64,000 bases of DNA from Cololabis saira (taxonomy: Eukaryota > Chordata > Actinopteri > Beloniformes > Belonidae): contig NC_084597.1 in the NCBI RefSeq assembly GCF_033807715.1, positions 11,370,722-11,434,721 of the forward strand, written 5' to 3'. A program made the translations under genes and the position numbers. The notes below the pieces were generated by a model that was given only the letters and a program-made list of their open reading frames with translations, did not search any database and was not told the origin of the DNA. Below are positions 20,001 to 32,810 of this stretch, one piece after another (position 1 is the stretch's first letter; every line of letters begins with the position of its first letter).

Positions 20001-23000
20001 GGAGCCACATTCACCTTGAATCAAAGGTAGTCAAAGGCAGGCCAAAGAAAACGGTTGATTTGGGCCAAAGTTTTGGCCACATATCCTTTGCTATCTGGGC
20101 AAGGGCAAAGTAAAATCAGAAAACTTAATTCTGAAGGGAGTCTATTTTTTCTTAAAAATTGTGGCAATCCATCCAAGTTTTTAGACTTTTCAGTCAAAAC
20201 ATCAGACGGAAATTTGCCGAAGTCATTAAGTTCTTCATCTGGGCAAGCATGAATGTTTGTGCCAATATTTATGATGATCCTTGGAGCTGCTGAGGCATTT
20301 GAAGCAGTTTATAACCAAAAGCATTATCCTTCTGGGATGATTGATCCATCCAAAGAAAATTTCTCTCTGATCCAAAGTGGTGACCCAATAACTGGGTAGA
20401 AAAAAACACTAAAATGTCTGTGGATTTGCTTCGGGACACAGTCGTGGCTGCTTGTATGACATGGGCAAAGAAGGCACTTCTGTAATTTGCCCGTGCTGAG
20501 TGCACTGAGGAAAAAAAAGGAGGATCTGGATCGATAGAAACTGAACTTTTGGTATTCGTTTTTTGGCTGCACTTTCCCTTTGCATTCTTCACATAGCAGA
20601 AGCCTCGATGAGCCAAAGTGATAATCTTTTCCTTGTTGAAATGAAACTGTAAAACTACGACGGAGTATTAGGGCCAAACAAAAAAACAAAAAAAGGAAAT
20701 TACGAGAATAAAGTCATAATGTAATGAGAATAAAGTCGTAAAATTACGAGAATAAAGTCATAATATTACGAGAATAAAGTCATAATATTACGAGAATAAA
20801 GTCGTAAAATTACGAGAATAAAGTCATAATATTACGAGAATAAAGTCGTAATATATTATAAATATATAAATATAACTTCACAAGATGCTCAATATTCCTC
20901 ATTTTAACACAGGGAGAAGAAGCTCTTCCTGTTAGAGTTCTCATAAATTATATTCTCATAATTTTACGACTTTATTCTCGTAATATTACGACTTTATTCT
21001 CATAATATTACGACTTTATTCTCGCAACATTACGACTTTATTCATGTAATGTTACGACTTTATTCTCGCAACATTACGACTTTATTCATGTAATGTTACG
21101 ACTTTATTCTCGCAACATTACGACTTTATTCTCGTAATGTTACGACTTTATTCTCGTAATATTACGACTTTATTCTCGCAACATTACGACTTTATTCTCG
21201 TAATTTTACGACTTTATTCTCGTAATATTACGACTTTATTCTCATAATATTACGACTTTATTCTATTACGACTTTATTCTCGCAACATTACGACTTTATT
21301 CTCGTAATTTTACGACTTTATTCTCATTATATTATGACTTTATTCTCGTAATTTCCAATTTTTTTTGTCTTAGTTTGGCCCTAATACTCGTATAAAACAG
21401 ACAGAATACTTTCATGGAAAATTAAGTTTGAAGCAACCTTTTTTTTTGTTACTTTTGTTTTATCTTACATCTCTATGCAAAGCTGATTTCTGGAAGGTGT
21501 CTCATAAATGGCTCATATATTGCAGGCCGACATTTCTTTTTGCATCAATGATGATTAATAAATGACTGACGTCAAGAAATAAGGTGTTTGTTTTCTGAAC
21601 CTTCCCAAACAGCCCGCTTCTTAAACTTCACCTGTGTTGAAGGTTTCTGTTGAAAGGTCAGCGCTACTTTAAACTTCAGCTTGAGCTGTTTGGACAACAA
21701 TATCCTTCTGTAAAGGTCGGAGTAATGGTTAACACTTTTAGGCGTTTTAGGTGCTTAGTTGACACGCTTTTTTTTTAGACTTATTTTTCACTGTTTCTTT
21801 TATGGGAAGAATTAGTGTCCATAAATACATCTAATTATTTATGTACTTTTTTTTCATCGCTAGATTGTCTTATTTTCCATCTGTTTTGATACTTTTTGTA
21901 GGGGAAGTGCATAGAGATGAAAAAAATGTCCTTTCTTGTGAGGTGACACAAATGAAAGGTTGGCATATAAAGGAAATAACCTCATAAACACCCACGCACA
22001 AGCATCTCTTATTTTACCTGCACGTCTCCAGTTGAAAAATATTTTTACAGTCTAAATCAGCGGTCGGCAACCCAAAATGTTGAAAGAGCCATATTGGACC
22101 AAAAACACAAAAAACAAATATGTCTGGAGCCGCAAAAAATGAAAAGTCTGGTATAAGCCTTAGAATGAAGACACATGCTGCATGTTTCTATATTAGTGGG
22201 GGAAGATTTTTTTTTTTTATTATGCACTTCGAGAAAAAAGTCGAAATGTCGAGAAAAAAGTACAAATGTTGAGAAAAAAGTCAAAATTTAGAGAAAAAAG
22301 TCTAAATGTTGAGAAAAAAATCGAAATGTTGAGAAAAAAGTAGAAATGTCAAGATTAATGTTGAAGTACAATCTTGAGAAACAAGTCGAAATGTTGAGAA
22401 AAAAGTCAAAAATATCGAGAAAAAAGTCGAAATATTGAGAAAAAAAGTCGAAATGTCGAGGAAATAGTCAAAATTTCATGAAAAATTCTAAATGTTGAAA
22501 AAACATCGAAATGTTGAGAAAAAAGTCGAAATGTCAAGATTAAAAAGGAAAGGAAAAAGGAAGAAAAAGAGGAAAAAAGAAAAAAAGGAAAAAAAGAAGA
22601 AAAAGAAGAAAAAAGGAAAAAAGAGAAAAAAGAAGAAAGGAAAAAAAAAAGGTCAAACATTTTTGAAAAAGCTCCAGGAGCCACTAGGATGGCGCTAAAG
22701 AGCCGCATGCGGCTCTGGAGCCGCGGGTTGCCGACCCCTGGTCTAAATCCAGTTAGGTTGTGTTTTTTAAAACACCTTATTCTTGCTTTGATCTCATTCC
22801 ACTTTTCATATTTTTATAAAAATGTATATTATTTTTTCCCTTTTACAGGGGCTGGTGAAAGTGGGAAAAGCACCTTCATCAAACAGATGCGGATCATCCA
22901 CGGCAAGGGATACAGTGACGCGGACAAGAAAAGTTTCACCCGGCTGGTGTTTCAGAACATCATCACAGCCATCAAGGCGCTCATCGAGGCCATGAAGACT

Positions 23001-26000
23001 CTCGAGATCCCCTTTGTCGATGACCAAAACATCGTAAGAAGCTGTGCACCCTTTTCTAAAATACCTCTTTAATCTCTTATTGCCCTTTGCTTCGATTAAT
23101 TAAGTTCAGCACGAATACAAGGTGGCAGGAATGAGATTGGAACTAGTGTTAATATCACTATCTACAGTGTTGGGTTTTACTGTAACGAGATTACATTCGC
23201 CAGTAACGCAGTAATGTACCGCGTTACAGTTGTAATTTGGGTAATCCTGTTATAGTTACTCTAAGACAAAAAAAATACGTTACTTTAGTTACATGTAGAA
23301 CGGGAGAACAGAAAAGAAAAAATCAAACTTGCCTTTCATGCGTCTTCACGCGTTGCGCAACACTTGTCTGACTTAAGGCTGATTTATGGTTCCGCGTTAA
23401 ATCAACGCAGTGCCTACGGCGTAGGGTACGCGGCGACGCACATCGTACGGTGCGCGTCGCCGCATACCCTACGCCGTATGTTCTGCGTTGGTGTAACGTA
23501 GGACCATAAATCAGCCTTTAACGTGATCTTACGGGATTTTACGGGATTTTACGGGACTTTACAAATACACATTTGTGCTGATGCACTGCAGTAATAATCT
23601 TCCAACTACAGGACTGTCTCAGAAAATTAGAATATTGTGATAAAGTTCTTTATTTTCTGTTATGCAATTAAAAAAAAAAAGTCATACATTCTGGATTCAT
23701 TACAAATCAACTGAAATATTGCAAGCCTTTTATTATTTTAATATTGCTGATTATGGTTTACAGTTTAAAGGTATTGTGACATCATTTTTAACATGCTTTT
23801 AACACTATTAAAAGTCTTGGCCAACATCCCTCAAATGTGTCTAAAAGAGTGTAACAAGAAAAACTTCACTCTAGTACTCTTTTCCTGGCTTTTTATTACA
23901 GTGTTTTTTTGCCCCGTGAAAAATGCTTCCTTTCCCCCCTCTCCTGTCAATCATTGCTCCGCTCCTCCTCCAAACCTCCTCCTCCTCCAGCCATACGCTC
24001 ACAGCGGCGTCGGAGAGTTATGCCGCGTTCCATTTGTCCTCGGAAGTGGGGATTTACTAGTTCCCAGTCGGAATTTTCAACTGAAACGCCCCTCGAAGTG
24101 GGATTTCCCACTGGGAAAGTGGGAGAAGCTTCACCACCCCCGAGTTACCATTCAAAGATGGCTGCTATTCCCAGTTCCCAGTTCCGAGGTAAATGGAACG
24201 CGGCATTAAGCCGAGAGCGACAGGCGAAGCATGCACGGAAAAGCAGGAGGGCGAACGACGGCAAACAATCGTAAAAATAAAGGCATGCAAGCAGCACTGT
24301 CCCCTTATCTTAAGTCCAGTCAGTGGCCGCGGGTCTTCTTAGCAGTTTTCCTCCGGTGATTAGAACAAAAGAGGCTCTAAACAGCTCCTTGTTAAGCCTC
24401 ATTTATGGTTCCGCGTTAAATCGACGCCTACGCCGTAGGGTTCAGCGTATGGTGCGCGTCGCCGCGTAACCTTACGCCGTAGGTTCTGCGTCGGTGTAAC
24501 GCGGAACCATAAATCAGCCATTATGGTGCGCTGGAGAGGAGCGGAGGCAGGGAGCTGGGTGGAGGGGGCGGTGATTTAGCGGATCGTTACGTAACGATCC
24601 GCCACCAAACCACATGAGCCGTTTTTGCACAGTTATGCGGAAAATCCCAGAAAGCACACAATACACTGAATGTTAAAAGTTTGTTGTTTTTTGGGTGTAA
24701 TTGATGTCAAGACACCCAACAAAACACAAAAAATCAAGAAAAATGTGTTTTTCATGTCACAATCCCTTTAAGATTAAGATTCCCAGAATATTCAAATTTT
24801 TTGAGATAGGATATTTGAGTTTTTTTAAGCTGTAAGCCATGATCAGGAATATTAAAATAATAAAAGGCTTGCAATATTTCAGTTGATTTGTAATGAATCC
24901 AGAATGTATGACATTTTTGTTTCTGTAATTGCATTACAGAAAATCACAATATTCTAATTTTCTGAGACAGTCCTGTATATGTTGTTCATTGGCAATCGAG
25001 TTATGGTGCAGCTCAGGTGATATTACGGAGTAATCCAAAAGTAATGTAACTAGTAATGTAACTAGTTACTTTCAGCAACCAGTAACTAAGTAGTGTAAGG
25101 GATTACTTTTTTTAAAGTAACTAGTAATATGTAATGGATTACCTTTTTTGAGTAACTACCCCAACACTGACTATCTAAGCATCCTCAGGTCAACTTTTTT
25201 TTTTAAGGAATTAGTGTCACATTTTGGTTTGATAATTAGTTAGTTAGTTAGTTAGTTATTTATATTGTACCAGTAACATAAGTGATGTTCGCTTAAGGCT
25301 CTTGTGTCAGTAGTAATAGTACTATAGGATAAAGATATGTAATACAATAGATGAGGTGAGTGATTATCTGCCTCGAGAGGAAAATGATAAGATCAAAAAA
25401 ATACTCTTGCAGCTCTAGAGCATCTAAAGGCATTTAAAACATCCAGGACAGTGAGGCCTGAGCACCAGTGCTCTAGAGCCAAAGTTAGCTGCAGGAAACA
25501 CAAGGAAACAGAAAAATGAAGTGAAGCACGCTCTTCAAGAGAGGCACATAAATGAATGCAGGGGAATAAGTGCGTTTCTGTTACTGAGAGAAAGCAGCGC
25601 TGCCGGTGGTCTCTTTGATGCTCACTGGCTGATCACTAAGCTCGTTGAATGAAGATGCCGTCCATCTGTACCGCCATCATCTTCCTGCTCCAGCTGACAG
25701 CTCTCCATCTTGGACTTAGCTTTGCAAGTATTAGCTGAGGTGTAAATGCTGACAGCAGGAAAAATGCATTTTTTTAAAATGCTTTTTACTGCTCCCTTTC
25801 CCTTATCCATCAGGTTATGTTATTTGTGTGTGAAACCTCGCCTCTTGGTCCAATGCAAAACACATGCTGCTGTGCAATCCAGTGTTATTATTTTAGTTTC
25901 TTTTGAAGTCAGTTGTGGATTATAGACCCTTTTTATATATAATTTATGCTGGTAGCTCTGGCACATCTATAGTGAGCTTATATGAATTTATGACAAGGCG

Positions 26001-29000
26001 ACTTTTTTGTACACATACAAAGTCTGTTTGTCTATAGCAGGGGTCGGCAACCCAAAATGTTGAAAGAGCCATATTGGACCAAAAACACAAAAAACGAATA
26101 TGTCTGGAGTCGCAAAAAATGAAAGGTCTTGTATAAACCTTAGAATGAAGACAAATGGTGAAATGAGAAAGGTCGAAAAAAAAGTCAAAATGTGGAGAAA
26201 AAAGTCAAAATTTAGAGAAAAAAGTCAAAATGTTGAGATTAATGTTGAAGTACAATCTCGAGAAAAAAGTTCAAATGTTGAGAAAAAAGTCGAAATGTTG
26301 AGAAAAAAGTCGAGAAAAAAGCCGAAATGTCGAGATTAAAAAGGAAAGGAAAAAGGAAGAAAAAAAGAGGAAAAAAAAGGAAAGAAAGAAGAAAAAAGAA
26401 AAAAACAAGAAAAGAAAGAAAAAAGGAAAAAAAGAGAAAAAAGAGAAAATAAAGACAAAGAAAGAGAAAAAAAGGAAGAAAAAAAGAAGAAAAAAGGGAA
26501 AAAAAAGGAAAAAAAAAGAAGAAAAAAGCAAAAAAAAACAAGAAAAGAAAGAAAAAAAGAGAAAAAAACAAGAAAAGAAAGAGAAAGAAAGAGAAAAAAA
26601 AGGAAGAAAAAAAAGAAGAAAAAGGGGAAAAAAAGGAAAAAAAGGTGAAACATTTTTGAAAAAGCTCCAGGAGCCACTAGGGCGGCGCTAAAGAGCCGTG
26701 TGCGGCTCTAGAGCCACGGGTTGCCGATCCCTGGTCTATAGGGACCCCATCCAGAGTACCACTTAAGTGGAATAATATTTTCAGGTCTTGTCGGAGGTTT
26801 GAAATAGGGATTTTCGTTTACTTCCTCTGTGTGAACATAATTTGTCATTTTGCTGCAAACATACTCCATTCTCACTCAAAACTGCTTTTAGTCACGTCAT
26901 TTTGGCTCAAATGACACCTCTTAACCATAATAATATTATAATAATATATATTATTAACATAATAATAGACCAAGTTTAACGCTGGAAAACTCCGTCTCCA
27001 TGAAATAATTTTTTCTTTTGGTGTGTTTTATTTTGCATCAGAACCTTGCACAGAAGTTGAGCCAAACGGAGGAAACCCACCTCTCGGTCCTGGAGCCCTG
27101 GCAGGTGGACGCCATTAAAAGAGTTTGGAGTGACCACGGCATCCAAACGGTCTACGACCGCAGGAGGGAGTTCCAGCTGTCAGACTCTGCCAAATAGTGA
27201 GCCTTTCTATTTATTTCTTGTCAGATTTTTGGTCAGAGCTTTAGCCTTGAATTCACAAACTCAGTTGAAGAGTGTTTTAAGAGCCAAATTCTGTCCAATA
27301 CTCATTTGAACTTGTGTGGATTTGAGTCAGGATGTTAAACTGGATGGACTGTTATTAACCCTTCAGCTACCTGAGTGACATGGACAGAATCTCTGCGTCG
27401 GTTTACATCCCCACCCTGCAGGACATCTTGAGGGTCAGGGTCCCCACCACAGGCATCATCGAGTACCCCTTCGACCTGTCAAAGGTCATCTTCAGGTGCC
27501 ACGTCTGCCTTTTTTATGTCATCATTTACATAAAACATAAATGGTTTTAAAAGAAATACAAATATAAGTTTAAAAAAAAAAGTCCTATTGTGTCTGTGTT
27601 TAAAAAGGTTAGATGTGATGAGTTAATTAATGAACATTCATGATAAGGTTGAGTTTTCTCTGTAAAGACGAGGTGTTGATATAAAGCACATTGAATTACC
27701 TTGTGTTGAATTGTGCTATACCAGGGGTCGGCAACCCAAAATGTTTAAAGAGCCATATTGGATCAAAAACACAAAAATAAAATATGTCTGGAGCCGCACA
27801 AAATGAAAAGTTTTGTATAAACCTTAGAATGAAGGCAACACATGCTGCATGTTTCTATATTAGTTATAACTGGGGGAAGATTTTTTTTTCATTATGCACT
27901 TTGAGAAAAAAGTCGAAATGTCGAGAAAAAAGTCGAAATGTCGAGAAAAATGTTGAAATGTCGAGAAAAAAGTCAAAATTTCGAGAAAAAAGTCAAAATG
28001 TCAAGATTAATGTTGAAGTACAATCTCGAGAAAAAAGTCAAAATGTTGAGAAAAAAGTCAAAATTTCGAGAAAAAGTCGAAATATCGAGATTAAAAAGGA
28101 AAGGAAAAAAAGAGAAAAAGAAGAAAAAAAGGAAAAAAAGGAGAAAAAAAGAAGAAAAAAAAGGAAAAAAAAAGGTCAAACATTTTTGAAAAAGCTCCAG
28201 GAGCCACATGCGGCGCTAGAGAGCCGCATGTGGCTCTAGAGCCGCGGGTTGCCGACCCCTGTGCTATACAAATAAACTTGCCTTGACTTGACTCGTTCCC
28301 TTGTCCAACTTTCCTCGTCTTGTGTGTGCAGGATGGTGGATGTGGGGGGGCAGCGTTCAGAGAGGAAGAAATGGATCCACTGTTTCGAGAATGTCACCTC
28401 TATCATATTCCTGGCGGCCCTCAGCGAGTACGATCAGAGCCTCTACGAAAGCAAAACTGATGTAAGTCCCAGTGCGGCATAGTCACTGAGATGAATTCAC
28501 TTGAGAGTTGGTTAATATTTAGTAGGGCTGGGGATCGATTCAAATGTCAAGAATTGATTCGATTCCGATTCTTAAGATTCAGAATCGATTATCAAGATTT
28601 GATTCGATCCGATTCGATTCCGATATTGATTTGGGTTAGTGTTATTAAAACAGTTTTTTGAGCTGTTGCATGAATTATATGACTGTAGTTATGCAAAATA
28701 TTACTACTAGTATTATATTGAGATTAAACAGCAAGTATTGGCAGCTAATGATGCTGTAAGGACCAATCAGCTCCCAGAATGCTGATAGAACTGCTTTCAG
28801 AAACATCATGTGGGTCAGAATTACCAAACAGATCCAGGGAGGAAACAGAGACGGATGAAATCGGTTTTATTTTTTCTCACATTCCGTTTTTATTTGTTCC
28901 ATTTTTGGTCTATTTTGGTTTTTAATTTTTGAGCATTTGGTTTTTATCATTTTTTGCAAATGTAACCCCAAGACAGTATATAAAGTAATGAAATATAGAC

Positions 29001-29893
29001 AATTTATGCAATTATAACCTAACACTTTAATGTTTTCATACCTTTAAACATATTTAAAGGCAAAAACATGGCACCAGTTATTCTCGTGTCCAACAAAACA
29101 TTCCTTTTTTGGGGATAAACAAAAAAAATAACCAAAAGTTGTAATGTAATGATGAAAAAAAAAAAAACATAAATAAATAAATAAAAAAAATAGAAAAAAA
29201 ATACCAAAAAAAATCGATCTTTAGACATATGAATCGATTTTTAGGAATTAATATGAGAATCGATTTAGAATTGGGAAATCGATTTTTTCAACACAGGCCT
29301 ACTATTTAGTCTCTGAGACTTTTCCCATCTCTCCTCTCAGAACCGACTAAACGAGAGCCTGGCGCTGTTCAAGACGATCCTCTCGTACCGCTGGTTTGAA
29401 GAGTCCTCCACCATCCTCTTTCTGAACAAGACGGATCTGCTGGTGGAGAAAATAGCCCAGTCGCATTTGGCAACCTACTTCCCAGAATACACCGGTGAGT
29501 CAGCTCTGGATGCTCCAAGGCCCTGTTCACACTGCAGACAAAAGTGGCCCAAATTTTTTTTGGGGGGTCAAGTGACCGGGTCAGACTTCTTCAGGAGTGT
29601 GAACACTCAAATCTGGCCCAGATCTGGGGCCGGATTCACAAAACATTCTTAAGAAAAAAAATCTTCTTAAGTGTAATTTTTTTCTTAAGTTCAGTCTTAA
29701 GAAGAAAAAAGAGAAGAAGTCATATTCTCCAAAAAAGTTCTAAGTATTTTCTCAATTTTCTTCTTAAGTTTCTTCTTAAGAAAAAACTTAAGAAAAAATG
29801 GTATTCTTGAAACAAAAGTTCTCAAATTTGGTCTTGACTTTTTTCTTAAATTTAAGACAACCTTTGCCTGTCTTAAAATTTCTTCTGTGAAAA

Positions 29894-29925
<32 letters not shown>

Positions 29926-32715
29926 GCCTCTAATACCACCTTTTTCAACACATTTTAGACAAGTTTAGACTAGTAGGTCATAGTTTGAGACAAAGAGCCT
30001 GTTAACTGTTTGTTAGCATGTTAGTTAGCGTGGTAGTTAATTATTACTAATTTTCCCCAATAGTATTTTTTTTCGCATATTAATCTCATCCACCATAACC
30101 TTGAAAAGTTCCTGCATCTCTTTTTCTCCTTCTCCATGTTTAGTGAGTGACTGACGGTTAAGACCCAAACCACCTGTATAAATGTTGTTTGTTGGCGCGT
30201 GCAATGCAATTACATATTTTAAGAAGTTCTTAGGTACGAAAAATAAGAAATTCGTAAGAAATGACAGTTCTTAAGACAGTTCTTAAGAAAATATTGAGGA
30301 ATTTCACTTAAGAACTTTCTTATGAACTTCTTAATTTTAGATCTTAAGACATTTCTTAAGATCGTTCTTAAGAACATATTGGTGAATCTGGCCCCTGATT
30401 CTTATGAATCAGATTTAGATCACTTATGTATGTGGTCCTGAATCAGACCCAGGTCAGATTTTCTTCAAACTGGCCACAGTGTTAAAGACTGAGGCAGATT
30501 TGATGCGACTTTTACGTCAATGTATATCGACATTTGTCACAATTATGCACCGGCGAGTAGGCAGAGACAAGACAATTAAAAACTTGACTAGGTCTACAAA
30601 ATGGAGAACAGTGATGGAGCAAGTCGAAGGAGGGAGAGTGAGGTGTTAGATCTCATTAGTACAGGACTGTCTCAGAAAATTTGAATATTGTGATTTTCTG
30701 TAATGCAATTACAAAAACAAAAATGTCATACATTCTGGATTCATTACAAATCAACTGATATATTGCAAGCCTTTTATTATTTAATATTGCTGATCATGGC
30801 TTACAACTTAAGAAAGCTCAAATATCCTATCTCAAAAAATTAGAATATTCTGGGAATCTTAATCTTAAACTGTAAACCATAATCAGCCATATTAAAATAA
30901 TAAAAGGCTTGCAATATTTCAGTTGATTTGTAATGAATCCAGAATGTATGACATTTTTGTTTTTTTAATTGCATTACAGAAAATAAAGAACTTTATCACA
31001 ATATTCTAATTTTCTGAGACAGTCCTGTATATGGGGAGATACTTAGATTCAGGTAAAACTAGAAGGATCGTACCGTAACCGCTCCGTTTTGAAAAAAAAA
31101 TAAATAAAGGAAATGGGAGAACGAGGACACAGGACAACGTGGCTGCAGCACCAAACGAAGGTGAGGAGCTTTTAAGCTAAATTTAAAGAGCAAATTAATG
31201 TTACGGCTGCCATTACGTAAACATTTTGAAATACAAGCGAACATCCACAACTTTAGTGCAACGGCGTGCTGCGTTTGTAATTGTTCTTTTGCGCATGCGG
31301 GTGGGTTTCGAAACCACAAACAGTTCACACTGGAATCCAATGTAGGCCACATTTTAAAAGGTGACGTGAACAGCCAAACAAACAAATCGGATCTGAGGAA
31401 AATATCTGAATTGAGCATTAAGGCTTGCAGTGTGAACAAGTGTTTTTTATAATTATTTGTTTCTTTCTGCTTTGAATCATGTTAACTGGTGGATTGATAT
31501 GGAGCCAAATCAGGGCCAAAAGTTTTGCTAATTTGAAAATAAAATTTGAACCTGAAATTTTTTTTCTACAGTTTCAATTTTATTTTTTTCAGTATCAGAT
31601 CTTTTTTTCAGTTTCAAATCTTTTTATTTCAGTTTCAAATCTTTTTTTCAGTTTCAAATCTTTTTTTTTTAGTTTCACGTGTTTTTTTTTTCAGTTTCAC
31701 TTCTTTTTTTTTTTCAGTTTCAAATTTTTTTTTCAGGTTCAGACTTTTGGCCCGGATCTGGCGTGGGGGGCGTGGCATCAACTGAGAGGGGCGTGGCATC
31801 AACTGAGAGGGGCGTGGCATCATGAGTGACAGCAGAACAGAGAAGGCGGGGGACGTTCCTCAGTCATGTTGCCTTCAGGAAACGTAGGTTGCAGAAGTTA
31901 TCAGTAGAAGTATGATTCAACACTGTATATACACCATATTCACGTGATTGGCAGTGGAAAAAACTGATACTAGTGACACATTTCTGTTTAAAAAGCTGTT
32001 TTAAACCGTACTTGGTAGTATGTGGAAGTGGGAAATGTCAAACTTTAAAGTGTGGCTGTTGAACTGAACAGTCTGGCATAGTTTATTGCTTTTATACTGC
32101 GATTGGTGCCAAATACGGTCTAAAACAGCTTTTTAAACAGAAATGTGTCACTAATATCAGTTTTTTCCACTGCCAATCACGTGAATATAGTGTATATACA
32201 GTGTTGTATCATACTTCTACTGATAACTTCTGCAACCTACGTTTCCTGAAGGCAACAGGACTGAGGAACGTCCCCCGCCTTCTCTCTAATGCTGTCACTC
32301 ATGATGCCACGCCCCTCTCAGTTGATGCCACGCCCCCCACGCCAGATCGGGGCCAAAAGTCTGAACCTGAAAAAAAAATTTGAAACTGAAAAAAAAAGAA
32401 GTGAAACTGAAAAAAAAGATGTGAAACTGAAAAAAAAAGATTTGAAACTGAAAAAAAGATTTGAAACTGAAAAAAAGATCTGATACTGAAAAAAATAAAA
32501 TTGAAACTGTAAAAAAATATTTTCAGGTACAAATTTTTTTTTCAAATTAGCAAAACTTTTGGCCTTGATTTGGCTCCATAGATTGATAGATGCATTGTTG
32601 ACATCAATAGAACAAACTGGGATAAACTGGGATTAGAAATATGGGATTTGACTCAATGTCAAGGATTTCTGGAGCTTGCCCATCCAACACAAACACATTA
32701 ATTTTTATTAATTTA

Positions 32716-32810
<95 letters not shown>

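Larger units (their letters stand above)
23610..24975. mobile_element. TA-type foldback element (CAGGACTGTCTCAGAAAA), copy 1
   Basis: TA-flanked ends CAGGACTGTCTCAGAAAAT / complement, with arms of about 170 bp. The centre holds further insertions and a GC-rich segment. A compact copy is at 30662-31027. Confidence 0.8.
23165..25169. mobile_element. hAT-type element 'CAGTGTTGGG' with several nested MITEs
   Basis: Perfect TSD ACTATCTA (23157-23164, 25170-25177); ends CAGTGTTGGG / CCCAACACTG, in gna15 intron 2. Inside are a TA-type foldback (23610-24975) and Harbinger-like MITEs (23376-23517, 24021-24205, 24395-24520). Confidence 0.92.
29520..31443. mobile_element. Composite element 'CCTGTTCACACTGCA' with two insertions
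   Basis: Left end near CCTGTTCACACTGCA and right end near GCAGTGTGAACAAG mark one host element in gna15 intron 6. Inserted in it are 29622-30395 (GGGGCCGGATTCAC / GTGAATCTGGCCCC, full of CTTAAGAA units) and the TA-type foldback at 30662-31027. The outer TSD is not resolved. Confidence 0.65.

Noticed and set aside
26239..26677. Overlapping Phe/Leu/Ser-rich frames on the minus strand
   Set aside because: Reverse reading of the AAG-rich purine tract inside a hAT element, not protein.
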